From positions 1-56,252 of the forward strand of contig JANQMI010000094.1 of assembly GCA_028280165.1 (NCBI GenBank): a stretch of 56,252 bases of DNA. The letters are read 5' to 3'. Below, piece after piece: positions 28,901 to 36,757 of this stretch. Numbering within the stretch: position 1 is the first letter of the stretch; each line of letters opens with the position of its first letter. The stretch is from Oceanicaulis sp. (GTDB lineage: Bacteria; Pseudomonadota; Alphaproteobacteria; Caulobacterales; Maricaulaceae). The position numbers and the translations under genes are program-made. The notes under the pieces are model-generated. The model was not told the origin of the DNA, searched no databases, and saw nothing but the letters and a program-made list of their open reading frames with translations.

Positions 28901-30786
28901 ATATCAACGCCATTGAGGACTACACGCTGGTGCAGGGCGTCGCCAAAACGCTACGGTCTCTGGGCGGGACGCTGGGCGATGACGACACGTCTGATCCTCG
29001 CGCGGCCCGTGTCCAGACCACGGCAAGCGCCTCTGGCGTGGATATCGGCATGGCCATCGCAGAGCCGTTCACGGTGGTGGAAGGCGGTCGGTTGGGCTGG
29101 GCCTGTGATGTTGAGGCCTTCGGTCCGCTGGGCCCGGTTCGCCTGGGCATCTACTTCCTGGGCAGTGATGGCTCTTTGGTCGGTGACCTGGAGGCGGCGA
29201 GCGTCACGGGCTCGGGGTGGATTGGTCGGGATGTGGCCAATGGCATCGTCACCGTTCCAGCCAATGCCAAGTTCGCTGCGCCCTATGTGCTGGCCACGTC
29301 CAGTGGCTCCGGCGCGATTGGCCTACGCATCCGCCGTCTTGGGGCGGGGGCCATGGGCGAGGATGAAACCGGGGCCTTCCCGTGGAGTGATCGCCCACGG
29401 CAGCGTGTCCTGGAAGCCTTCGCACAGCAGCGTCTGACCCAGTCCCTGGCCCAGCAAGTGGACTCGCTGCGCATCGCAGATGGTGAGGCGTCCATACGCA
29501 TCCTCGAAGCCAATGAGCTTCGCGCATCAGGCGATGCCCTGGCGGCCGAGCGCGCCGCTGCGATCGAGGGCCAGATCGGAACACCAACTGGTGGCACGCT
29601 GTTCGGTCGCATCGGGCAAATCGACCAGCTCGTGATCGACCTGAGCAACAACAAGCTGGAGGCCTCGACCTTCCAGACCTTTGAGACGAGCTACAACCAG
29701 TTTCAATCCAGCTATAGCGCCTTTGTTGTTTCGACGACGGACGCGCTGGACGGGAAGGCCAGCACGGTGTCGGTCCAGCAGGCGCAAGCCACTGCGGACC
29801 AGGCGGACGGTCGGGCAACGCAGGCCCTGGGAGCCATCACCGAAAACGAGAGCGCAGCGGTATTCTTTCGGGTCTTGCTGGAGGCATCCGGTGGCGACCC
29901 GGCCATCATAGAGGCTTTGGCTGGCAAGAACGGGTCAGGGATTGGCCTGGCCGCGACCGCTGTTTGGTTGGCCAACTTGGTCGATGACGGTCAAGGCGGG
30001 CTCAACCCCGCCAAGGTCATCGAAGTCTCAAACCAGATCGCTACGGTTTTGACGCGCCTCCGCCTTGGACCCAATGCGGTCTTTGATACGGCCGATGGTC
30101 GCATGGAAATTGGCGCGCTGTCCTATGGTAGTGGCGCATTCGGCATGCACTTCAAGAATGCCGCTGGCGACACGGTCTTACTGCTGGATGTCGTCAATCA
30201 GGTGTTCGACATTTCTCCAGCCGCTGCAGCGGCGGGGTTTCTTGGGTCACGCCAGCCTGAAGTCTGGGGACAGCACTACCTTGTCCCAGTGGGTAATTAT
30301 CCGAACGGCCCCGCTGCCCAGGCGGCGTTTAGCACCTTTACCAGACAGACACCGTGGGCCGCTCAAGATCCAAGCAATGTGGTGGAACTCGACGGTAATA
30401 TCCGGATGGTCGCGAGTGCGGGGCTCTTTGAGCACTTTTACTACACAGTGCGTATCACCCGGTCGTTTCAAGACTTCGACCTGTGGGAATTTAACACAGA
30501 TGTTCTGGTAGAGCCGGATGGGGTCTCTCAAGCCGGGGTGTCGGCCAATGCGAAAGGTGTTGGTGACCCGACACCAAAGCTGCACCCCATTACGGAGAAG
30601 GACGTCATTCCTGCAGGCGTCCCTGCAGGCTCGCTCGTGCGCTATATCCTCAGCGTTGAGCCGCGAAACATCGGCGGCCCATCAACGGCGTTTGAAAACT
30701 GGGCCGATGCAGGCGGGACCAAGACGCTCGAAGTCGCCCGGGCCTCGCTATTTGTTCGGACCTTCCGGCAGAACCTTTTCAACTAG
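25996..30786 (+). CDS. Tail tip attachment/host-specificity protein, gpJ-like
   Basis: 1596 residues starting at ATG 25996 (TGATG overlap). The N-terminus is a long hydrophobic and glycine-rich stretch (GAVGGALGAVGVSATTAYGIGSAVG), typical for gpJ central-fibre starts, then the tail-hub domain (FVIGRNGSGGYRVHRDSWGADN, YSGAGPIQGIEGW). A fibronectin type III-like domain lies at about 505-616 (FILEYRVQGASTWVEYG, LEPNTTYEVTARYVSQFG). The C-terminal 900 residues are long helical and repeated blocks with possible receptor-binding tip. It decides host range. Confidence 0.85.
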   Translation: MPQALGGIAVAIKGAVGGALGAVGVSATTAYGIGSAVGAFATSGAFLMSVGASVLSAVLAPQVDIGGAPDEWQSDLDAPIPFVIGRNGSGGYRVHRDSWGADNRYRSIVTVYSGAGPIQGIEGWSADGEALTLGANGVVMAPAQYANKMWIQSTLGDQPQAAALTQTGLDAASPAIEGWGTSSRISGKAHSFATFYQDSKFKSYPAGVPELIPTLLGIKCYDPRLDSTYPGGLGPCRADDRSTWLYTVNPYLHAIHWILGYYENGKAVGGIDADASDVDLPAFVAGANVADANGWEVSGRPTTKDDKHEALNAMLQAGGGRYIDLGGRYSCIVNAPGLTVATVTADDTAGEFVLSSNTSFENRLNTLTPRCPMESHRWKRVDQDPVTNPAWVTEDRGQETDARTDYPYVAVRADGSNANQPAELAAYDILNTRESLRGMVPLKAYMRRIRPGDIFTIDDPRFLLSSVEVKCLRSEFDVATGVVNVVFQSETAGKHDFALGRTNTPPSPPSLTAPDYYNVAAPAGAAFSATAATGNQPAIVVAADADNDSATAFILEYRVQGASTWVEYGQFDIATTDVVMAALEPNTTYEVTARYVSQFGIRGARLDPPLVVTTGSMVADDATGPSQDIADFLAGFDPAAADLGELADNLRVRLNALLVDSQGGTDTDASSAIESALGRLNDLTEAVAEARRAGDAAVKARLTRTDAPGGNLDPDPTLALGFPSNIAPAAGTEGVGGTLDQPAATAVWRWSDIPAAATDAIVLNDIDPVEVRPGQQIELTAAMETLGVCQNPRLRLVWLDANGAQVNTPAEVALAGGYIRGGSYQITVPAGAAKMQRQFIAGSSGAGVGYLLWRDPVWRFANEGQAALTSPSDGESNYVSTVRQLHSATRNLSVLQNSVFVEIDRVRASVEQIISAEAGEAFALASDLTEVRTLVGALQGQLVTLQEAFNAGTFAELEDLRALQVAVGDINAIEDYTLVQGVAKTLRSLGGTLGDDDTSDPRAARVQTTASASGVDIGMAIAEPFTVVEGGRLGWACDVEAFGPLGPVRLGIYFLGSDGSLVGDLEAASVTGSGWIGRDVANGIVTVPANAKFAAPYVLATSSGSGAIGLRIRRLGAGAMGEDETGAFPWSDRPRQRVLEAFAQQRLTQSLAQQVDSLRIADGEASIRILEANELRASGDALAAERAAAIEGQIGTPTGGTLFGRIGQIDQLVIDLSNNKLEASTFQTFETSYNQFQSSYSAFVVSTTDALDGKASTVSVQQAQATADQADGRATQALGAITENESAAVFFRVLLEASGGDPAIIEALAGKNGSGIGLAATAVWLANLVDDGQGGLNPAKVIEVSNQIATVLTRLRLGPNAVFDTADGRMEIGALSYGSGAFGMHFKNAAGDTVLLLDVVNQVFDISPAAAAAGFLGSRQPEVWGQHYLVPVGNYPNGPAAQAAFSTFTRQTPWAAQDPSNVVELDGNIRMVASAGLFEHFYYTVRITRSFQDFDLWEFNTDVLVEPDGVSQAGVSANAKGVGDPTPKLHPITEKDVIPAGVPAGSLVRYILSVEPRNIGGPSTAFENWADAGGTKTLEVARASLFVRTFRQNLFN

Positions 30787-30795
30787 GAGGCTTTC

Positions 30796-31551
30796 ATGGC
30801 CACGATCCGCGGCTTCACTGTCCGCCATCTCCAGACCTGGACCAACCCGGTGACGGGTGTGCCCTATAGCTGGGACCGCAATCCGCGCTTCTATCTCGAT
30901 CCGGTCGCCGATGCGGTTGCCATCGCTGATGCGAATGCCAAGGTTTCGGAAGGCATTTTGGATCGGGATGATTTGGGGATTGTTAACGCCCAAGCGCCTG
31001 GACCGATCGGTAGTGTGACCCCAGACACCGGGGCCTTCACGACACTCCATCTGACATCGGGAGCAAGTGCAGCGTTGCCGACGCTGGGCTCGACGGCCAA
31101 CACGTCGATGCTGATCGGCTCCAACTCCACTTATGGGCTTGCGCTGGGCCACGACGCCGCCAGTGGAGATTTCTGGCTGCAGGTTATGTCCTGGTCCTCA
31201 GCTGCTGCGTACGACCTGCTGCTGAACCCCCAGGGCGGCAATGTGGGGATCGGTGTCGCCAATGCCGCTAACCTGCTCACCGTCGGCGGACAGGCCACCC
31301 CCGTAATTCAGATCCTGCCGACAACGGCCGTGGCGGCCGGCATGCAAATCTATGGGACTAGCGCGGACATGTACATCAACAACACCGAGGCAGGCGCGAT
31401 CATCTTCCTGAACGCGGGCGTTCAGAAGCTGCGGACTGACGCCAACACCGGCAGCACGGGCGGCACCGGATCGGCTGGGGCCGGTAACCAGTATGTGGAG
31501 CTTCAGATCGCGGGTCAGCGATTCAAACTGCTCCATGACGGCACCCTGTGA
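30796..31551 (+). CDS. Tail fibre-like protein, 251 aa
   Basis: AGGAGG precedes ATG 30796. It begins MATIRGFTVRHLQTWTNPVTGVPYSWDRNPRF and then has beta-repeat features: FTTLHLTSGASAALPTLGSTANTSMLIGSNSTYGLALGHD, VGIGVANAANLLTVGG and a glycine/serine/threonine-rich linker near the end (GSTGGTGSAGAGN). This is typical of side-fibre or tail-spike distal parts. It follows gpJ, where host-range proteins sit. No catalytic residue seen. Confidence 0.7.
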   Translation: MATIRGFTVRHLQTWTNPVTGVPYSWDRNPRFYLDPVADAVAIADANAKVSEGILDRDDLGIVNAQAPGPIGSVTPDTGAFTTLHLTSGASAALPTLGSTANTSMLIGSNSTYGLALGHDAASGDFWLQVMSWSSAAAYDLLLNPQGGNVGIGVANAANLLTVGGQATPVIQILPTTAVAAGMQIYGTSADMYINNTEAGAIIFLNAGVQKLRTDANTGSTGGTGSAGAGNQYVELQIAGQRFKLLHDGTL

Positions 31552-31561
31552 GGAGAGAAGC

Positions 31562-31885
31562 ATGACTGTTGAATACGAATGGGACGTCGTCACGGCGCGC
31601 TGGCGCGACAAGGGCGGTGCGTCCGAGGTCATTTATCAGGTCGTCTATCGCGTGACCGCCACGGATGGGGCGCATTCGGCTGATCACAGCTTTGGCTTTG
31701 ACTGCGGCGCGCCTTCGAACCCGATGATACCGCGCGCGGACATCACCAAGGCGGACCTCATGGGCTGGCTGAGCGCCTCCGCTCAGTCGGATGCTGAGGC
31801 CCAGGCCCTGCGCGTGTTGACGGCCAGCATTGAGCGCCAGGCGTCCAATCCTCAGTCAGGCCTACCTTGGGCATCTGACCAATAG
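31562..31885 (+). CDS. Small phage protein downstream of the fibre, 107 aa
   Basis: GAGGAGAG precedes ATG 31562. The chain runs MTVEYEWDVVTARWRDKGGASEVIYQVVYRVTATDG with alternating strand residues and then AQSDAEAQALRVLTASIERQASNP, a helical end. Small DUF-type phage proteins next to fibres share this layout and may be fibre chaperones or virion decorations (inference). Function not assigned. Confidence 0.55.
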   Translation: MTVEYEWDVVTARWRDKGGASEVIYQVVYRVTATDGAHSADHSFGFDCGAPSNPMIPRADITKADLMGWLSASAQSDAEAQALRVLTASIERQASNPQSGLPWASDQ

Positions 31886-31922
31886 CCAGTGCACCCCACC
31901 TTCCAATCCGAAAGGAAATCAC

Positions 31923-32237
31923 ATGACCAATGAGTTCGACCTGACCGGCCCGGTCCTCACCCTGCGCGGTGAACCGATGATCGCCGACCACACCGGCGAA
32001 GGCGTGATGATCGCCGATATGATCGCCAGAGCGGTGACCGCTGACGATCCGCAGGTTGAGGTGACGAAAGTCGACAAGATCAGGGACCGCGCTCTGGCAA
32101 TGAAAATCCTCCTCGCCACCGGCCCCGTGGACCTCAGCGCTAAGGAGGTTGTCCGGATCGATGATCTCTGCGGCAAGTTCCTATCAAAGCAGGTCTATCC
32201 GCAGATCGCGGAAATCCTCGGCACCGATCAGGTCTAG
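31923..32237 (+). CDS. Hypothetical phage protein, 104 aa
   Basis: ATG 31923 is preceded by AAAGGAAA. MTNEFDLTGPVLTLRGEPM is followed by helical parts (VDKIRDRALAMKILLATGPVDLSAKEVVRIDDLCGKFLSKQ). It resembles tail assembly-type small proteins with a 'DLS-x-EE-x-x-L' helix, but no family is clear. It is the last gene before a strong terminator, so the long rightward structural transcript probably ends after it. Confidence 0.65.
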   Translation: MTNEFDLTGPVLTLRGEPMIADHTGEGVMIADMIARAVTADDPQVEVTKVDKIRDRALAMKILLATGPVDLSAKEVVRIDDLCGKFLSKQVYPQIAEILGTDQV

Positions 32238-32264
32238 GCCGCACAGCCGCGTCCAGAACTATCC

Positions 32265-32292
32265 GCCCGGCCCATGGGGAGCCGGGCTTTTT
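32265..32292 (+). terminator. Intrinsic terminator after the fibre region
   Basis: GCCCGGC (32265-32271) pairs with GCCGGGC (32281-32287) followed by TTTTT. It separates the structural block from the lysis genes, unless antitermination lets polymerase pass. Confidence 0.85.
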
Positions 32293-32322
32293 CATGCCTG
32301 CGTCACAGCCATGGAGAGGGCG

Positions 32323-32790
32323 ATGACCGACCTCATGCTCATTCGTCGGGAGGCGGATGGACTGTCCACACGTGGAGAGCTTCACCTCCACCCTGGGCCT
32401 CAACACTTATGCTACACGCTTGAGAACCCCTGGCTTGATAATCGCCGGGGCGCGTCGTCCATTCCCGTGGGCCGGTGGCCGCTCCGTCTCAGGGGCGAGG
32501 GCGGATACCATGCCGAGTACACCAAGCGCTTTGCTTGGCACGAAGAGATGGTTGAGGTGGTGGTGCCCGACCGCACATTTATCCTCTTTCACATCGGCAA
32601 TTATCACCGGAACACAGACGGCTGCATCTTGGTCGGGGACCGCAAGGGCACGGATTTCGAAGGTGATGGATCGCTCACCGTGTGGGGTAGCGAGGACGCC
32701 TATACCCGCGTCTATCGCCACCTGCATGAAGCCGCGTCGAGCGATGGCCACCTGCACGTGATCGACGCCACCGGGGAGGGCGCGCAATGA
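32323..32790 (+). CDS. DUF5675-type protein, possible peptidoglycan-active lysis enzyme
   Basis: 155 residues, ATG 32323, GGAGAGGG upstream. LMLIRREADGLSTRGEL, YTLENPWLDNRRGASSIPVGRWPLRL, then FILFHIGNYHRNTDGCILVGDRKG. The H-x-G-N and D-G-C-I-L-V-G motif matches the DUF5675 family, whose His and Cys pairing recalls L,D-transpeptidase-like catalytic centres. It lies directly before two small membrane proteins in the place of an endolysin; the rest of the window has no lysozyme or amidase. Whether it lyses cells is not established. Confidence 0.65.
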   Translation: MTDLMLIRREADGLSTRGELHLHPGPQHLCYTLENPWLDNRRGASSIPVGRWPLRLRGEGGYHAEYTKRFAWHEEMVEVVVPDRTFILFHIGNYHRNTDGCILVGDRKGTDFEGDGSLTVWGSEDAYTRVYRHLHEAASSDGHLHVIDATGEGAQ

Positions 32791-33002
32791 GCGACCACAC
32801 GTCAGTTTTGGAGTGGTTGGGGCTCAGCGGTCTGCTGGCCATGCTTGCGGCCTTCGCAAGCCACATCAGGCTAACGCAGCGCGTCACCAGTCTCGAAGAC
32901 CGGGCAGACAAGAGCGATGACAACGGCGAGCGCCTGGCCCGCATAGAGGCCATCCTTGAGCGCGTGGAGCGCCGTATGGATAAACAGGAGAGTGAGCGAT
33001 GA
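32787..33002 (+). CDS. Small membrane protein with coiled coil, 71 aa
   Basis: Overlaps the DUF5675 gene by four bases. One transmembrane helix (LEWLGLSGLLAMLAAFASHI), then a charged coiled coil (RVTSLEDRADKSDDNGERLARIEAILERVERRMDK). Such proteins occur in phage lysis cassettes as spanin-like or holin regulators, but the type cannot be fixed. Overlaps the next gene by four bases, so the three are co-translated. Confidence 0.65.
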   Translation: MSDHTSVLEWLGLSGLLAMLAAFASHIRLTQRVTSLEDRADKSDDNGERLARIEAILERVERRMDKQESER

Positions 33003-33520
33003 TGGAAACTATCGCGATGAGGTTGGCAGCACAGTTCGCGCCGGGCCTTGTGCGCCGCCTGGTGGGTGACCGAGCGGGTGACGTAGCACAACGGATCCTC
33101 TCGCTGGGCGGGGCCATCACGGGGACCACCGACCCTGAAGAAATAGAACGCCGGTTGGAAGCGGATGCTGAAAAGCAGCATGAGTTTCGAATGCAGGCAG
33201 CGGCCTTAGAGGTGGAGCTAGAGAAGGCCTATCTCGAAGACCGAGAGAACGCGCGGTCGCGCGAGCTGCGTATGGCCGAGCTGGGGCGAAATGACTGGCT
33301 GATGTACGGCGTTGGCGGAATCGTGGTGCTCGGCTTCGTCTGTGTGATTATGGCCATCATGTTCATGCCTGACTTGTCGACAGCACAGCTTGATTTGCTC
33401 CAGTGGCTTGGGGGCACCCTGTCTGCGGCCTTCATGGCGGTGGTGGGGTACTTCTACGGGTCCAGTCGCGGCAGCGCGGAGAAGACGCGCCTGATGAGCG
33501 GCCCGCCCCCGCAGGGCTAA
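32999..33520 (+). CDS. Holin, 3TM gene-transfer-agent type
   Basis: 173 residues. A long charged helix (DPEEIERRLEADAEKQHEFRMQAAALEVELEKAYLEDRENARSREL) precedes hydrophobic segments at about 101-123 (LMYGVGGIVVLGFVCVIMAIMF) and 131-152 (LGGTLSAAFMAVVGYFYG). This matches the holin-of-3TMs family of alphaproteobacterial gene transfer agents and prophages. It forms pores that let lysis enzyme reach the wall. AGGAGAG precedes ATG 32999. Last gene of the rightward program. Confidence 0.75.
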   Translation: MMETIAMRLAAQFAPGLVRRLVGDRAGDVAQRILSLGGAITGTTDPEEIERRLEADAEKQHEFRMQAAALEVELEKAYLEDRENARSRELRMAELGRNDWLMYGVGGIVVLGFVCVIMAIMFMPDLSTAQLDLLQWLGGTLSAAFMAVVGYFYGSSRGSAEKTRLMSGPPPQG

Positions 33521-33777
33521 CGCCTCGCCCCCGGCACCCCAGCCGGGAGCCTTCCCCGCTCATCGGCCCAGTAGAAATCTAGGTCTGAATGCTCAAACGC
33601 CTTGCCGCATTTGGGGCAGTGCCGGGTCTCGACGAGGTGATAGCGCATGGCGACCGCCTTGCCTGCCCGTGAGGCCGCTGGCGGACCACAGGGCACCCAG
33701 TGGTTAAACTCGCACCCGTTCTGGCAGGTGACCCAATATCCAGCGATGTGATCGTTGCTGCTATCCAGAGTGCCCAT
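33517..33777 (-). CDS. Zinc-ribbon-like protein, 86 aa
   Basis: Overlaps the holin gene at their 3' ends by four bases (opposite strands). Two cysteine pairs: CQNGCEFN and CPKCGKAFEH (with a third Cys at VPCGPP), spaced as a zinc-ribbon. Start ATG 33777; other residues are basic with a YHLVETRH strand. It probably binds zinc or nucleic acid. Last gene of the leftward accessory cassette. Confidence 0.65.
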   Translation of the reverse strand: MGTLDSSNDHIAGYWVTCQNGCEFNHWVPCGPPAASRAGKAVAMRYHLVETRHCPKCGKAFEHSDLDFYWADERGRLPAGVPGARR

Positions 33778-33809
33778 GACGGCACACTATATAGGATGAA
33801 GTTCCTAGG

Positions 33810-33983
33810 CTAGGACTGGTTGCCGCTCTTTAGCGCGTCTTCGGCGGTCTTGTGCATGTCTGCGAGATATTCGACCCAGGTGGCTTTGTCGGGTCCGCCG
33901 TTCTTGTAGGCATGGATGGCCATCGCGACCTTGGCGCGGATCGCAATCAGGGCTTCGGTCTTGTGCTCGCTTTGATCGTTCAT
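33810..33983 (-). CDS. Small helical protein, 57 aa
   Basis: ATG 33983 is preceded by GGAG at six bases, better than the ATG at 33995. MNDQSEHKTEALIAIRAKVAMAIHAYKNGGPD and EYLADMHKTAEDALKSG form two helices. The sequence upstream carries two 22-bp direct repeats (34055-34107) that look like regulator sites. No function recognised. Confidence 0.6.
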   Translation of the reverse strand: MNDQSEHKTEALIAIRAKVAMAIHAYKNGGPDKATWVEYLADMHKTAEDALKSGNQS

Positions 33984-34054
33984 TTCTGGCTCCATCCAAC
34001 CCCAGGACGAGAAGAATGGGATTATGAAATCTCAAAGTGAAGGGCCAAAGTGTC

Positions 34055-34076
34055 GATTATTCTATGGGTGCATAAA
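34055..34076. promoter_or_regulatory. 22-bp regulatory repeat, copy 1
   Basis: CGATTATTC-tatg-GGTGCATAA. Identical to copy 2 except for the four-base centre. Located between the XRE gene stop and the start of the 57-residue gene, so the XRE protein is the likely binder. Confidence 0.55.
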
Positions 34077-34085
34077 AATACGTAC

Positions 34086-34107
34086 GATTATTCACCCGGT
34101 GCATAAT
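34086..34107. promoter_or_regulatory. 22-bp regulatory repeat, copy 2
   Basis: CGATTATTC-accc-GGTGCATAA, exactly 31 bp (three helical turns) from copy 1. The outer parts (TTAT...ATAA) form an imperfect palindrome. Confidence 0.55.
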
Positions 34108-34118
34108 TTCGAGGCCGC

Positions 34119-34520
34119 CTAATCCTCAGACGTGTGTTTCGATTTCTCTTTTCTCCTAATTTCGTCGAGGATTCGCGCTTTCTCTCGCTCGATTTGTTCT
34201 TCGCTCAGCGTGGGATATCGGGACCCGACATCCAGGTGAGCCTCTGTGAAGAAGTGGGTCATCGGGCGGTCATAGACTAAGTCCGCCAGCAGAAGCAGAT
34301 AGTATGCATCGAGCCGGGCTGTGCCGGCCTCCATTCGATTGTAGAGCGACTGGCTGATCCCAATCCGGTCAGCGACCGCCTGTTGCGACCAGGCGTCTTT
34401 ATTATTCGCCTCATCTCTGCGGAGCAGCCGGGTGAGGCGCAGCTGTTCGCCTACGGCTTTCTGTACCCGTAGCCTTCGTGCGCGCTCCTCCGGCGTTTCC
34501 TTTCGGCGGCGCTTACTCAC
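34119..34520 (-). CDS. XRE-family transcriptional regulator, 133 aa
   Basis: GTG start at 34520, immediately after the TAA of the upstream gene. The helix-turn-helix lies at about 44-68 (AWSQQAVADRIGISQSLYNRMEAG), followed by a helical dimer region and a charged C-terminus. N-terminus is very basic (MSKRRRKETPEERARRLRVQK). It is the last gene of the leftward unit with the TPR protein and the 137-residue protein, and is followed by the paired repeats that are its probable operators. Confidence 0.8.
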   Translation of the reverse strand: MSKRRRKETPEERARRLRVQKAVGEQLRLTRLLRRDEANNKDAWSQQAVADRIGISQSLYNRMEAGTARLDAYYLLLLADLVYDRPMTHFFTEAHLDVGSRYPTLSEEQIEREKARILDEIRRKEKSKHTSED

Positions 34521-34934
34521 TTAGGGGAGGCTTCCGCCGCCATTGCCGTTGCCCGGGTCGTACAGGACTTCCTCGCCGTCGATTTCGACAACAACCGTGT
34601 AGGGTATTCTATAGGCATTGATCACCCGGCCATCATCGCCATAGACGTTGACCCGCAGGGCGATGCTGCTCCCGTCGCCAATCACTTCTGATTTGTATCC
34701 GCGGTCAGCATCCACATGAACGTTGGTGAAGCGCGCCCGCTTAACAGCATCGACGTATTCAGCCTTCGAGGTCGTGGCGCTGAAGATGTAATCAGTGTTG
34801 TGGCCAGTATGGAGATTCCCGTCACCGTCACGATCTGAGAGGTGCCATTTGCCATCCGGTTTTTTGGTGAGGAGCAAATAGATACGTCGCTGGTCGCGGT
34901 CGTGCACTACTAGCGGCGGGAAGATGTCAGCCAT
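34521..34934 (-). CDS. Hypothetical beta-rich protein, 137 aa
   Basis: ATG 34934 is chosen because GGAG lies six bases upstream; an ATG at 34946 overlaps more. MADIFPPLVVHDRDQRRIYLLLTKKPDGKWHLSDRDGDGN, RVNVYGDDGRVINAYRIPYTVVVEIDGEEVLYDPG. It is beta-rich and acidic and has no signal or membrane segment. The gene overlaps the TPR gene end by eight bases. Function unknown, but strict coupling with TPR and XRE genes suggests one system. Confidence 0.65.
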   Translation of the reverse strand: MADIFPPLVVHDRDQRRIYLLLTKKPDGKWHLSDRDGDGNLHTGHNTDYIFSATTSKAEYVDAVKRARFTNVHVDADRGYKSEVIGDGSSIALRVNVYGDDGRVINAYRIPYTVVVEIDGEEVLYDPGNGNGGGSLP

Positions 34935-36684
34935 CGGTTTCTCCATCTAGGTTTTGAGCGGTGAGGGGACGGCTGTTCCAGTACGCGGCATCGAAGGGGG
35001 CATTGAATCCCGCCGCTACCAGATCAGCCCTTACCGACTGGGCGTCCTGCGACATTCCCAGGCGATCCAGGAGCCGAGACCTCACGGCTGCGTTGAGCGC
35101 GTGAGGCGGCATCTCATCAAGCGCGGCTAGGCCCGCGCGATAGGTCTCATCCGCCAAGCCCTGGTTGCCAAGCGCGGCATGGCTATCGCCAGCGACCTCA
35201 TAGGCCTCACCCACAAAGCGCCCCGCATCGGCGTCAGGCACGCCCATACCGTCAAAGAAGTAGATGGTATTGTTGGCCAGCCGAATGGCGGTATCCCACC
35301 GACCCGACCGGAAGGCGATCTGGCTGTTCAGGACGTTGAACGTCACCACCTCATTGTCGGGCCGCCCGGTGAGAGATGGAGCGGAGGCTTCATTATGCTG
35401 CCGGCCGGCATAGCTGGCGATCAGCTGAGAGCTACCCCAATCTTCCTCAAACAGCTCCAGATAGGCACGCTGTCTGAGCAGGTGTTGATAGACCAGCTGA
35501 ACACGTCGGGACTCGGGGTACTGATCGACGAGCGCCTCCGCCTCTGCAAGCGGTCCTGCGGTTAGCTCGCGCGCTTCAATCACGCGCCCCAGATAGATGA
35601 GCAGCCATCCTGTCTCGCGGATCGCATTGAACCGGATCACGCCGCCGCCTTCCACGCGGTCATAGATGGCCAGCTGCGCCCGGCGCTGCTCGAGCGCCTC
35701 GTTGAGGCGTCCAAGGCCTAGAAGTGCATCAGCCCGCCAGCCAATTGCGTTGGCGACGTCCAGCTCTGAAACAGCATCGGATTGGGTTGCGACGGCCGCC
35801 AATTCACTTTGTGCTCGCACGATGGCTTCAAGGGCATCTTCAGTTGCCCCATAGTCAACCTGCAGAGTGGCCTGATTGAACCATCCATAGGCGCGCTCTG
35901 CGCGGTACACGGGATTGAACGGATCTAAGCGATAGAGCGCTTCGGTCAGCTCCGCATAGCGGTCGAAGCCCGTAATAGCGTCCTCTCGGTTATCCCAACG
36001 CCAGTCGAAGTTCGCCAGGTAGAACTGCGCATCTGATTGCGCTTTAGCCGCGTCGGCGTTTCCGCGCGCCAGTCTGACAGCGCGACCCGCTTCGCGAAGG
36101 GCCTCAGCAAAGAGTGACCGGGCCTCTGTCTCGCGTCCGTCGGTTTCGGCGGCCTGAGCCTCACCGATCAGGCGAGTGGATTCAGCGATGGCTCTGGAGC
36201 TTTCATCCATCACCATCTGAATGGCTTCGTTGGCTTCAGGAGACCCGGATTGAAGTCCGCTCCAGTAAAGCAGCCCACTCGCCGCAATGACGGTGATCGC
36301 GACCCCTGCGGTTGTGCCCGTGTGCTTACGCACAAAGTCATTGAAGGCCCGGATCAACGACTTTCGCTCGGCATCCGTTTGGAATGCCGCATGGAAGACC
36401 AGCTTCTGATAGATCGGGTCCATGTCCTCTACACGCTGCATGGTGTTGGACGTTGGCGCATTCGCGGCTTGGCCGAGCGCTCGAAGTATTTCGATCCCCT
36501 CCGGCCAGGACGGCACGCTGCCGAGCATGATCTGCTCATAGCGCAGCTCACCAACCACTCCGACGATCTTTTCGACTACGCCTTTGGAGCCATCTGGATC
36601 ATCGGCCACAACCGCCTCAATGAAAGCATTCCACTCGGCATGCGCGCGGCTCAAATCTGTCTTGTGTTCTGAAGAGTGTCCCAT
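34927..36684 (-). CDS. Membrane TPR protein of accessory cassette, 585 aa
   Basis: ATG 36684 (longer frames start 120 bases upstream but have no homology-like content); no good ribosome site is visible, so leaderless or coupled transcription from the tRNA side is possible. Residues 1-120 are a helical cytoplasmic-type domain (AEWNAFIEAVV, FQTDAERKSLIRAFNDFVRK). A transmembrane helix is at about 124-143 (GTTAGVAITVIAASGLLYW). Residues 150-585 are repeated helix pairs rich in A, E, L, R with TPR-like spacing (FAEALREAGRAVRLARGNADAAKAQSDAQFYLANF, LGLGRLNEALEQR). The layout looks like a sensor with a scaffold. No known family assigned. Confidence 0.7.
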   Translation of the reverse strand: MGHSSEHKTDLSRAHAEWNAFIEAVVADDPDGSKGVVEKIVGVVGELRYEQIMLGSVPSWPEGIEILRALGQAANAPTSNTMQRVEDMDPIYQKLVFHAAFQTDAERKSLIRAFNDFVRKHTGTTAGVAITVIAASGLLYWSGLQSGSPEANEAIQMVMDESSRAIAESTRLIGEAQAAETDGRETEARSLFAEALREAGRAVRLARGNADAAKAQSDAQFYLANFDWRWDNREDAITGFDRYAELTEALYRLDPFNPVYRAERAYGWFNQATLQVDYGATEDALEAIVRAQSELAAVATQSDAVSELDVANAIGWRADALLGLGRLNEALEQRRAQLAIYDRVEGGGVIRFNAIRETGWLLIYLGRVIEARELTAGPLAEAEALVDQYPESRRVQLVYQHLLRQRAYLELFEEDWGSSQLIASYAGRQHNEASAPSLTGRPDNEVVTFNVLNSQIAFRSGRWDTAIRLANNTIYFFDGMGVPDADAGRFVGEAYEVAGDSHAALGNQGLADETYRAGLAALDEMPPHALNAAVRSRLLDRLGMSQDAQSVRADLVAAGFNAPFDAAYWNSRPLTAQNLDGETDG

Positions 36685-36757
36685 TTGCGAAAGATTAGCT
36701 GGGGTTGCGCTGAATGCAATCTCACCCAGCGTGTGGTTATTCAGCTCTCGCGTTGAG

